In this document: one piece after another, positions 55,675 to 64,000 of the stretch | Layout of the letters: each line of letters starts with the position of its first letter | How positions within the stretch are numbered: the stretch's first letter is position 1 | Assembly: GCA_029932855.1 (NCBI GenBank) | Contig: JAOZPG010000015.1 | Coordinates: 1 to 64,000, forward strand | Reading direction: 5' to 3' | DNA from: Bacteroidales bacterium | Lineage (GTDB): Bacteria; Bacteroidota; Bacteroidia; Bacteroidales; VadinHA17 | Length of the DNA stretch: 64,000 bases | Position numbers and translations under genes: made by a program | Notes under the pieces: generated by a model | Database searches by the model: none | Told to the model about the DNA's origin: nothing | Seen by the model: the letters and a program-made list of their open reading frames with translations, nothing else

Positions 55675-58600
55675 ATGAAGAAGATATTAGGATTGGACAT
55701 TGGTACTACATCTATTGGATGGGCTTATGTATATGAAGCAGAAAATAATAATGAGAAATCCTTGATCAAGAAGTTAGGTGTAAGGATTATTCCAATTTCA
55801 ACAGATGAGGAAAATGATTTTCAGAAGGGTAAATCAATTACTATAAATGCTGATCGTACTCTTAAAAGAAGTATGAGACGAAACCTGCAACGATATAAAC
55901 TGAGGAGAAATGCACTCATTACTATTTTGAAGGAGCAAGGCTTAATAGATGCAGATACTGTTCTTGCAGAAAACAATAATAATTCAACCTTTGAAACATA
56001 CAGATTACGTGCCGAAGCTGCCAAAAAGAGAATAGCAAAAGAAGAGTTTGCCAGGGTTCTACTTATGATAAATAAAAAAAGGGGGTATAAGAGTAGCCGT
56101 AAGGCAAAAAACGAGGAAGAGGGAAGCTTAATTAACGGTATGGATGTAGCGAAGCAACTGTACGAAGAAGGATTAACTCCTGGGCAATTAGTATATAATA
56201 TATTGATGAAAGGAGGGAAGATAATACCTGAATTTTACAAGTCTGACTTGTTAAATGAATTCGATAAAATCTGGAACTTTCAGAAAGGATTTTTCCCAGA
56301 TTTATTAACCGATGATTTCTATGAACAGTTGAAGAATAAAGGGAAAAGAGCGACTTCACAGTTATTCTTTGCGAAGTACAATGTTTATACTTCTGAAAAT
56401 AAGGGTAGCCGGGATGAGAAAAGAAAACAAGCATATAAATGGAGGAGTCAGGCTGTTAATACAAGGCTTTCAATCGAGGAGCTTGCTTTTGTTTTAACGG
56501 AGATAAACAATAATATAAATAGTTCAAGCGGTTATCTTGGAAAAATTAGTGATTATAGTAAGGAATTGTATTTTAATAAAGAAACGGTTGGACAATATCA
56601 GTATAAACAACTTGTAAATAATCCCCATACAAGGCTAAAAGACCAAGTATTTTTTAGGCAGGATTATCTGGATGAATTTGAAAAGATATGGGAGGTGCAA
56701 TCCAAATATTATCCTGTACTAACAGATGAGCTAAAAACTGAGATCAGGGATGTTATAATATTTTATCAAAGAAGACTTAAGTCACAAAAGCACCTTATTA
56801 GCAACTGTGAATTTGAGAGATACCATAAAGTTATTCCTAAATCATCTCCCTTGTTTCAGGAATTTAAGATTTGGCAGGTAATTAATAATATTAAAATGGT
56901 CAACTTAGAGGAGATTGGAGATGAGGCCTTGTCGCAAGATCAGAAGAATCTGTTGTTCAGGGAACTACAGTATGTTGCTACAGCAAAAAAAGTTAAAGTC
57001 TTAAATATCCTTGGTCTTAACCCCAAGAAGTATGATCTCAATTTTAAGGAATCCATAGAAGGTAACCGGACAAATGCAGCTATTTTTGAGGCTTTTCAGA
57101 AGATTCTGGATATTGAAGGCTATCTGATGGATTTTGAGAAAATGAGAGCTGAGGATATTTATGATGAAATTCATTCTGTTTTTTCTGACATCGGAATTGA
57201 TACAGGTCTATTAAGATTTGATTCTACACTTGTAGGAGAGAATCTTTTCAAACAACCTGCCTATATGTTGTGGCATCTTCTATATTCTTTTGAGGATGAT
57301 AACGATAAGCTGTATAGTAAGCTTCAAGAAAAGTATGGTTTCAAAATAATTCATGCAAAAATAATTTCTAATATTTCATTACAACAGGATCATGGGAATC
57401 TGAGTGCGAGGGCAATTAGAAAGATTTTGCCATTTATGAGAAAAGGGGATCGTTATGATGAAGCATGTGTTAAGGCTGGATATAATCATTCATTTTCAAG
57501 AACTAAAGAGGAGCAAAGATCAAGAGAGTTAAAGGATAAGCTTGAAGTATTTCCGAAGAATAGCCTAAGAAACCCTGTCGTAGAAAAGATCCTTAGTCAA
57601 ATGAGTAATTTGGTTAATGCTATAATTGATGATAATGAGCTGGGAAGACCCGACGAAATACGTATTGAGCTTGCACGTGAGCTAAAGAAGAGTGCAAAAG
57701 AACGCGATGAAATGACAAAGGGAATAAGCAGGGCAACAAAAAGACATCAGGAGATAAGGGAATTGTTGCAAACTGAATTTCACATTAATAAAGTCACACG
57801 TAATGATATAATTCGCTATAAGCTATATGAGGAGCTGGCTGCCAATGGATATAAGACATTATATATGAATAAATATATACCCCAGGAAAAGTTGTTTTCA
57901 AAAGAGTTTGATATTGATCATATTATCCCTCAGTCAAGATTGTTTGATGATTCATTTTCAAATAAAACGCTTGCGAAAAGAGAAATCAATATTGAAAAGG
58001 GGAACAAGACCGCATATGATTATCTGGTAGTTAAACTTAGTGAAGAAGATTTTAGTCAATATCTTCTAAGAGTGAAAGATATGTATAAAGATCGTAAGTT
58101 AACAAAAGCAAAGTATCAGAAGCTTTTAATGAAGGAATCTGATATTCCTGATGATTTTATTGAAAGAGATCTTCGGAACAGTCAGTATATTTCAAAAATG
58201 GCAAGACAGGTGCTAGAGGAAGTAGTCAGGGATGTTACAACTACCACGGGTAGTATAACTGATAGATTGAGAAAAGACTGGCAGCTTATTGATGTAATGA
58301 AGGAGCTCAATTTCTCAAAATACAGGGAATTAGGGTTAACAGAAACTATTGAAGGTAAGAATGGAAAGATGGAGGAACGAATTATTGAATGGACGAAGAG
58401 GAATGATCACCGTCATCATGCAATGGATGCCCTGACTGTTGCCTTTACAAAACTAAATCATGTGCAATATTTGAATAACCTCAATGCCAGAAGTGATAAA
58501 AGTAGTAGCATATATGGCATTGAGCAAAAGGAGTTATACAGGGATAAGAATAATAGAGTTCTTTTTAAACCGCCAATTCCACTGGATGAGTTCCGGTCAG

Positions 58601-59733
58601 AAGCAAAAAAACATCTAGAGTCTCTGCTGGTTTCATTTAAGGCAAAGAATAAAGTTGTAACCAGAAACCTTAATAAAACCAGGAAATTGGGTAAGGATAA
58701 CTATAACAAACAAATATCATTGACTCCCCGTGGTCAATTACATAAAGAAACTATTTATGGGAGGATTCGTAAGTATGTAACAAAGGAAGAAAAGGTAGGA
58801 GTCAGGTTTAACATAGATACAGTTGAAAAGATTGCAGTAAAAAGGTACAGGAAAGCCATTTTAAAACGTTTAATTGATAATGGATATGATCCGAAAAAAG
58901 CCTTTACCGGGAAAAATAATCCGGTAAAGAATCCACTATTTGTTGATGAATTACATACAGAACAGTTGCCTGAGAAGGTTAAGCTGGTTTGGCTTGAGGA
59001 GTTATATACTATAAGAAAAAATATTGATCCCAAACTGAAAATTGAAAAAGTAATTGATAAGAAGATTCAAAGAATTCTTAAACAAAGGTTAAAGGAATAT
59101 GATAATGACCCGAAAAAAGCATTTATTAATCTTGATCGGAACCCTATCTGGTTAAATAAGGACAAGGGGATCTCAATTAAAAGGGTTACGATCTCGGGGG
59201 TAAGCAATGCAGAACCCTTGCATGAAAAAACCGATCATTTGGGCAAATCTGTTCTTGATAAAAATGGGAATCCAATACCTGTAGATTTTGTGAGTACGGG
59301 CAATAATCATCATGTAGCAATATACAGAGATGAAAAAGGGAATCTACATGAAGAGGTCGTTTCATTTTATGAAGCCGTTCATAGGGTTAATATGGGTGTT
59401 CCGATAATAAATAAGGAGCATTTTAAGGGTTGGCAGTTTCTATTCTCAATTAAGCAAAACGAGTATTTTGTTTTTCCATCTGATGGATTTGATCCTTCTG
59501 AGGTTGATTTGCTTAATCCTGATAATTTTTCTTTAATTAGTCCTAATCTTTTTAGAGTGCAAAAGATTGCAACATTAAATTATTTCTTTCGCCACCACCT
59601 TGAGACTCAACTCATTAATAGAAATGAAACAAAAGAGGTTACATATTATAATATTAGGAGTCTTCTTAGGTTAGAGGGACTTATAAAGGTTAGATTAAAT
59701 CATCTTGGGAATATTGTTGAAGTAGGGGAATAA
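55675..59733 (+). CDS. cas9: Cas9, type II-C RNA-guided nuclease
   Basis: A 1352-residue effector nuclease guided by crRNA and tracrRNA. RuvC-I is LDIGTTSIGWA with Asp8. An arginine-rich bridge helix follows (about 60-85, SMRRNLQRYKLRRN). RuvC-II is IRIELAREL with Glu665. HNH is FDIDHIIPQS with His749 and a distal Asn772. RuvC-III is HHAMDAL with His915 and Asp918. All nuclease residues are therefore present. The size and the absence of csn2 and cas4 fit type II-C of Bacteroidota. Its PAM cannot be read from sequence. cas1 follows 11 bp later. The 5' region overlaps the tracrRNA locus on the other strand. Confidence 0.98.
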   Translation: MKKILGLDIGTTSIGWAYVYEAENNNEKSLIKKLGVRIIPISTDEENDFQKGKSITINADRTLKRSMRRNLQRYKLRRNALITILKEQGLIDADTVLAENNNNSTFETYRLRAEAAKKRIAKEEFARVLLMINKKRGYKSSRKAKNEEEGSLINGMDVAKQLYEEGLTPGQLVYNILMKGGKIIPEFYKSDLLNEFDKIWNFQKGFFPDLLTDDFYEQLKNKGKRATSQLFFAKYNVYTSENKGSRDEKRKQAYKWRSQAVNTRLSIEELAFVLTEINNNINSSSGYLGKISDYSKELYFNKETVGQYQYKQLVNNPHTRLKDQVFFRQDYLDEFEKIWEVQSKYYPVLTDELKTEIRDVIIFYQRRLKSQKHLISNCEFERYHKVIPKSSPLFQEFKIWQVINNIKMVNLEEIGDEALSQDQKNLLFRELQYVATAKKVKVLNILGLNPKKYDLNFKESIEGNRTNAAIFEAFQKILDIEGYLMDFEKMRAEDIYDEIHSVFSDIGIDTGLLRFDSTLVGENLFKQPAYMLWHLLYSFEDDNDKLYSKLQEKYGFKIIHAKIISNISLQQDHGNLSARAIRKILPFMRKGDRYDEACVKAGYNHSFSRTKEEQRSRELKDKLEVFPKNSLRNPVVEKILSQMSNLVNAIIDDNELGRPDEIRIELARELKKSAKERDEMTKGISRATKRHQEIRELLQTEFHINKVTRNDIIRYKLYEELAANGYKTLYMNKYIPQEKLFSKEFDIDHIIPQSRLFDDSFSNKTLAKREINIEKGNKTAYDYLVVKLSEEDFSQYLLRVKDMYKDRKLTKAKYQKLLMKESDIPDDFIERDLRNSQYISKMARQVLEEVVRDVTTTTGSITDRLRKDWQLIDVMKELNFSKYRELGLTETIEGKNGKMEERIIEWTKRNDHRHHAMDALTVAFTKLNHVQYLNNLNARSDKSSSIYGIEQKELYRDKNNRVLFKPPIPLDEFRSEAKKHLESLLVSFKAKNKVVTRNLNKTRKLGKDNYNKQISLTPRGQLHKETIYGRIRKYVTKEEKVGVRFNIDTVEKIAVKRYRKAILKRLIDNGYDPKKAFTGKNNPVKNPLFVDELHTEQLPEKVKLVWLEELYTIRKNIDPKLKIEKVIDKKIQRILKQRLKEYDNDPKKAFINLDRNPIWLNKDKGISIKRVTISGVSNAEPLHEKTDHLGKSVLDKNGNPIPVDFVSTGNNHHVAIYRDEKGNLHEEVVSFYEAVHRVNMGVPIINKEHFKGWQFLFSIKQNEYFVFPSDGFDPSEVDLLNPDNFSLISPNLFRVQKIATLNYFFRHHLETQLINRNETKEVTYYNIRSLLRLEGLIKVRLNHLGNIVEVGE

Positions 59734-59744
59734 GTTTAATAGAA

Positions 59745-60644
59745 ATGATAAAACGAACACTTTTTTTTGAGAATCCCTGCTATCTAAGAAAGAAACAGGA
59801 ACAACTTATTATTGAATTTCCTGAGGGTGAAAAAGAAGACAGGTCTGTACCAATTGAAGATATTGGCGTTGTTGTATTGGATAATTCAAGAATAACAATT
59901 ACTCAAGGATTATTGGCGACACTATCGGAGAATAATGCGGCAATAATAAATTGTGATTCCAGGCATATGCCTTTTTCCTTAATGTTACCAACAGCAGTGC
60001 ACAATGCATATACAGAGAAGCTTCGATTTCAGCTTGAAGCATCATTGCCGCTTAAGAAGAATTTGTGGCAACAGACAGTTGTGGCCAAAATCAATAACCA
60101 GGCTGCATTGCTCGATAAATATGATATTGATTCAAAAAGGCTTAAGTATTTGGCAGGTATTGTAAAAAGTGATGATGTTGAAAATTGTGAAGGAAGGGCT
60201 GCTTCTTATTATTGGAAAGTATTGTTTTCTGAAGCTGAGGGTTTTAAGAGGCAGAGGTATGGAGGACCTCCAAATAACTTGCTAAATTATGGTTATGCTG
60301 TCTTAAGGGCAGTAGTTGCAAGATCTCTTGTGGCAAGTGGTCTTTTATCAGCAATGGGAATTCATCACAGAAATAAATATAACCCTTATTGTCTTGCTGA
60401 CGATATAATGGAACCATACAGACCTTTTGTTGATGACATTATTGTGCAGATAGCTGCAAGTTATGTGGATATTAATGAGCTTACAGGGGATATTAAGAAG
60501 ATGTTATTACAAATACCTGTTCTTGATATATTAATAGAAGGGCAAAGAAGCCCTCTTATGGTTGGTATGCAGAGGACAACAGCTTCATTAATGCAGTGTT
60601 TTGAGGGAGGATCAAGAAAATTGATTTATCCTGAGTTAGAATGA
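59745..60644 (+). CDS. cas1: Cas1 integrase (type II)
   Basis: A 299-residue spacer-integration nuclease. Metal ligands by position are Glu149 (CEGRAASYYW), His207 (GIHHRNKYNPY) and Glu223 (DDIMEPYRPFVDD). The N-terminal beta domain (LFFENPCYLRKKQEQL) is typical of type II Cas1. It lies 11 bp after cas9 and overlaps cas2 by 4 bp, so the three genes form one operon. Confidence 0.97.
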   Translation: MIKRTLFFENPCYLRKKQEQLIIEFPEGEKEDRSVPIEDIGVVVLDNSRITITQGLLATLSENNAAIINCDSRHMPFSLMLPTAVHNAYTEKLRFQLEASLPLKKNLWQQTVVAKINNQAALLDKYDIDSKRLKYLAGIVKSDDVENCEGRAASYYWKVLFSEAEGFKRQRYGGPPNNLLNYGYAVLRAVVARSLVASGLLSAMGIHHRNKYNPYCLADDIMEPYRPFVDDIIVQIAASYVDINELTGDIKKMLLQIPVLDILIEGQRSPLMVGMQRTTASLMQCFEGGSRKLIYPELE

Positions 60645-60982
60645 CAAAGATACCAAGACTAAATCAATACCGTATTGTGTGGGTTCTCGTATCATTTGAT
60701 CTTCCGACAGATACTAAAAAAGACAGGAAGAATTATGCCTTATTCAGGAAAAGATTAGTTAAGGATGGATTTACTATGTTACAATATTCAATTTATATCC
60801 GTCATTCCAGTAGCAGGGAAAATGCAGATGTACATCAAAAAAGGGTTAAATCTATTCTTCCACCAAAAGGAGAAGTAATTATGTTCAGCCTTACGGATAA
60901 ACAATTTGAAATGATGGAATTTTTCAGAGGACCAAAAGAATCATATCGTCCGGATACTCCTCAGCAACTTGAACTATTTTGA
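60641..60982 (+). CDS. cas2: Cas2 adaptation protein (type II)
   Basis: A 113-residue ferredoxin-fold protein that forms the adaptation complex with Cas1. The beta1 strand WVLVSFDLPT carries the conserved Asp20; FTMLQYSIYIRH and EVIMFSLTDKQFEMM follow. The ATG overlaps the cas1 stop (ATGA). No csn2 or cas4 follows, which supports subtype II-C. Confidence 0.96.
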   Translation: MTKIPRLNQYRIVWVLVSFDLPTDTKKDRKNYALFRKRLVKDGFTMLQYSIYIRHSSSRENADVHQKRVKSILPPKGEVIMFSLTDKQFEMMEFFRGPKESYRPDTPQQLELF

Positions 60983-60986
60983 GAAT

Positions 60987-61018
60987 AAAAAAGCCCCAGA
61001 AAAATATTCCGGGGCCTT
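60987..61018 (-). terminator. Minus-strand terminator between array and cas2
   Basis: GCCCC (60993-60997) pairs with GGGGC (61011-61015), with a few further pairs inside (GAA with TTC). The T-run lies on the minus-strand side (plus-strand A-run 60987-60992). It is therefore oriented to stop leftward transcripts leaving the array. Confidence 0.75.
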
Positions 61019-61090
61019 AAACACAGCATTGATTTTTTGATCCTGTTTTCCTGTCTAAGACACTCTAAATCACCTAATTCCGGTCCAGAT

Positions 61091-64000
61091 ACTGTGTCAA
61101 AGATCGTTAATCTACAATTTGAAAGCAATTCACAACACTGACGAAGATCTATTATCCGAGCTTAAACTGTGTCAAAGATCGTTAATCTACAATTTGAAAG
61201 CAATTCACAACAAACCGGGATATTAATTGCGTAATCCTCACACTGTGTCAAAGATCGTTAATCTACAATTTGAAAGCAATTCACAACGTCAAGGTCTGTG
61301 TTTATCTGCATTGAGGCACTGTGTCAAAGATCGTTAATCTACAATTTGAAAGCAATTCACAACGCAGGATTAATCATCTTTTTAATACCTGTGACTGTGT
61401 CAAAGATCGTTAATCTACAATTTGAAAGCAATTCACAACCATCAGCCAGGGAAATTATGAATAACAACCACTGTGTCAAAGATCGTTAATCTACAATTTG
61501 AAAGCAATTCACAACGGAGAAAAAAATACAGAAAGAGTTCATTTAACTGTGTCAAAGATCGTTAATCTACAATTTGAAAGCAATTCACAACGCCAAAAAC
61601 TCATTCATCATGCCTATCTCTCACTGTGTCAAAGATCGTTAATCTACAATTTGAAAGCAATTCACAACAACCCCGTAACGATAGGAAAATTATTGGAAAC
61701 TGTGTCAAAGATCGTTAATCTACAATTTGAAAGCAATTCACAACTCCAAATCGTTATACAGAGTCCTAAATAACTGTGTCAAAGATCGTTAATCTACAAT
61801 TTGAAAGCAATTCACAACGTATTGCAAGCTTTTGGTTTTTAGGGCTTAACTGTGTCAAAGATCGTTAATCTACAATTTGAAAGCAATTCACAACTAACCG
61901 GCAAAAATGTAGAGATTGTTATAAACTGTGTCAAAGATCGTTAATCTACAATTTGAAAGCAATTCACAACTGACGTTGTTCAGGCTGGTATTGCGAAAAC
62001 TACTGTGTCAAAGATCGTTAATCTACAATTTGAAAGCAATTCACAACTCAATCCATGAATTAGCAATAAGGGAAAAGACTGTGTCAAAGATCGTTAATCT
62101 ACAATTTGAAAGCAATTCACAACACAGAGCCGGAAAGGATAACAGATCGCACCACTGTGTCAAAGATCGTTAATCTACAATTTGAAAGCAATTCACAACG
62201 ACCAGCTTCGGGGACTACGCCATAATTCAACTGTGTCAAAGATCGTTAATCTACAATTTGAAAGCAATTCACAACTGAGCTGTTATTTGATGAAGATATA
62301 GAGGAACTGTGTCAAAGATCGTTAATCTACAATTTGAAAGCAATTCACAACTTATCGACCCCTCGTACTCAACAGATGCCACTGTGTCAAAGATCGTTAA
62401 TCTACAATTTGAAAGCAATTCACAACAATAGATAGAAGAGAAATAGAAGAAAGCAACTGTGTCAAAGATCGTTAATCTACAATTTGAAAGCAATTCACAA
62501 CAAGACAAGCACAGATAATTACGGTCTTCGGGCACTGTGTCAAAGATCGTTAATCTACAATTTGAAAGCAATTCACAACATTTATTTTGACTGACTTTTT
62601 TTTGAGTCTACTGTGTCAAAGATCGTTAATCTACAATTTGAAAGCAATTCACAACACCAGCCATAGCTTTGACAGGACAATAAACACTGTGTCAAAGATC
62701 GTTAATCTACAATTTGAAAGCAATTCACAACAATCAATTTATTATAACTGATGATTTTAGGACTGTGTCAAAGATCGTTAATCTACAATTTGAAAGCAAT
62801 TCACAACGCCTTCATTTTCATCTGCGTTTGTTGCTATACTGTGTCAAAGATCGTTAATCTACAATTTGAAAGCAATTCACAACAAGTAAAAGCAATGAAA
62901 TAAATATCCTGAAAACTGTGTCAAAGATCGTTAATCTACAATTTGAAAGCAATTCACAACGTCTGGTTGTTTATATTCTATTTTCTTCCCTACTGTGTCA
63001 AAGATCGTTAATCTACAATTTGAAAGCAATTCACAACGATAAGTGAAACAGGAAACAATAAATTGGACTGTGTCAAAGATCGTTAATCTACAATTTGAAA
63101 GCAATTCACAACCTTGATGATTTGTTCCTTTCTTTTTATATACTGTGTCAAAGATCGTTAATCTACAATTTGAAAGCAATTCACAACTTAACCGTAAACA
63201 CAAAAAAAAATAAAGAACTGTGTCAAAGATCGTTAATCTACAATTTGAAAGCAATTCACAACTTTAATTATTTGTTCCTTTCTTTTTATATCACTGTGTC
63301 AAAGATCGTTAATCTACAATTTGAAAGCAATTCACAACTCCTGCTATTCTCTTTGCAACAATTGATTCACTGTGTCAAAGATCGTTAATCTACAATTTGA
63401 AAGCAATTCACAACTTTGTCCGTAGCATCTCCATTAGCATATTACTGTGTCAAAGATCGTTAATCTACAATTTGAAAGCAATTCACAACTGTCAGAGAAT
63501 ACTTGCGCTTCTTTCGGGTACTGTGTCAAAGATCGTTAATCTACAATTTGAAAGCAATTCACAACCATTTGATAAAATGTATCTTGAGGCCGAAAACTGT
63601 GTCAAAGATCGTTAATCTACAATTTGAAAGCAATTCACAACGGTCATTCTCTGTCATATCTCCTGCCTGGAAACTGTGTCAAAGATCGTTAATCTACAAT
63701 TTGAAAGCAATTCACAACGCATTGGCAGATATATATTTGCCATATCTAACTGTGTCAAAGATCGTTAATCTACAATTTGAAAGCAATTCACAACGCAGAG
63801 GCTAAGTTTAAAGACTACCAGGTTACTGTGTCAAAGATCGTTAATCTACAATTTGAAAGCAATTCACAACGTTATTCGGTATTTTCCTAGTGTTACAAAG
63901 ACTGTGTCAAAGATCGTTAATCTACAATTTGAAAGCAATTCACAACAGTTTCTTCTAGTTCTTTCATAGTCTTTTACTGTGTCAAAGATCGTTAATCTAC
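61091..64000 (-). CRISPR. Type II-C CRISPR array, 38 complete repeats plus one cut by the window end
   Basis: A 46-bp repeat, in plus-strand form beginning ACTGTGTCAAAGATC and ending GCAATTCACAAC, starts at 61091, 61166, 61242, 61318 and so on to 63901, with a partial copy from 63976. The 38 spacers are 28-32 bp, mostly 30. By eye all repeats are identical, including the leftmost one, so no degenerate end is visible. The crRNA strand is the minus strand, because only that strand (beginning GTTGTGAATTGC) pairs with the tracrRNA anti-repeat. The array therefore reads leftward toward cas2, convergent with the cas operon. The right end, and any leader there, lies outside the window. Confidence 0.98.
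61098..61128 (-). promoter_or_regulatory. Promoter-like element inside the CRISPR repeat (shown for the first repeat)
   Basis: On the crRNA strand the repeat has TTG at repeat positions 9-11 (61128-61126) and GATCTTTG at 32-39 (61105-61098), 20 bp apart. This is close to the Bacteroidota promoter layout (TTG near -33, TAnnTTTG near -7, here one mismatch). Transcription would start within the last few bases of the repeat and read into the next spacer. The element recurs in every repeat. Activity is inferred. Confidence 0.4.

Noticed and set aside
61298-63805. Several open frames of 60-107 codons inside the CRISPR array on both strands
   Set aside because: They are made of the translated 46-bp repeat plus spacers, share the same repeated peptide, and have no independent start signals. 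They are artefacts of the array.
61091-64000. Plus-strand transcription of the array away from cas2
   Set aside because: The tracrRNA anti-repeat pairs only with the minus-strand repeat, and the terminator beside cas2 has its T-run on the minus strand.

Overview
The window looks like a chromosomal segment of a Bacteroidota bacterium, most likely a free-living (marine or sediment) member of the Bacteroidales/Marinilabiliales. The evidence is SusC/SusD proteins, several type IX secretion (T9SS) C-terminal sorting domains, a BACON-domain lipoprotein, DUF3078, OmpA/PD40/TPR proteins, promoter boxes of the Bacteroidota type (TAnnTTTG), and a type II-C CRISPR locus with long 46-bp repeats. No rRNA, tRNA or complete insertion sequence was seen. 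The order-level placement is inference.

Layout. 0.3-2.6 kb: an AT-rich stretch with an outer-membrane barrel protein and a secreted BNR/T9SS protein, followed by a 0.5-kb spacer carrying an 86-bp inverted-repeat element. 3.1-15.5 kb: a PorE-like OmpA protein, a galactose mutarotase lipoprotein, a fusion of a glycosidase-like region with a formylglycine-generating-enzyme-like domain, an S9 peptidase, an M1 aminopeptidase and a Yip1-like membrane protein. 15.6-18.4 kb: a sodium/solute symporter and galactokinase, which with the mutarotase form a galactose-use set. 18.8-20.5 kb: an MscS channel and a DUF3078 protein. 20.7-25.8 kb: an Nramp-like transporter lacking the usual metal motifs, overlapping a fused 5-oxoprolinase; these two are probably a pyroglutamate uptake and hydrolysis pair.

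25.9-45.1 kb is a large glycerol/glycerophosphodiester locus on two diverging arms. The minus arm runs calcineurin-like phosphoesterase, SusC, SusD, BACON lipoprotein, GlpA-like dehydrogenase, a divergent glycerol kinase, a canonical glycerol kinase, GlpF and a DeoR/GlpR regulator. The plus arm runs GlpD, GlpT, GlpQ. It resembles a polysaccharide utilisation locus in which glycoside hydrolases are replaced by phosphodiesterases and glycerol catabolism. A T9SS lamin-tail protein and a 5'-nucleotidase-like lipoprotein follow.

49.4-55.4 kb: a lipoprotein of unknown role, an M20 amidohydrolase, QueE, a second PorE-like protein and an SDR. 55.5-64 kb: a type II-C CRISPR system with a minus-strand tracrRNA immediately upstream of cas9, then cas9, cas1, cas2, a minus-strand terminator, and an array of at least 38 complete repeats that runs off the right end. 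The anti-repeat, both terminators and a promoter-like element inside every repeat all indicate that the array is transcribed leftward, toward cas2.
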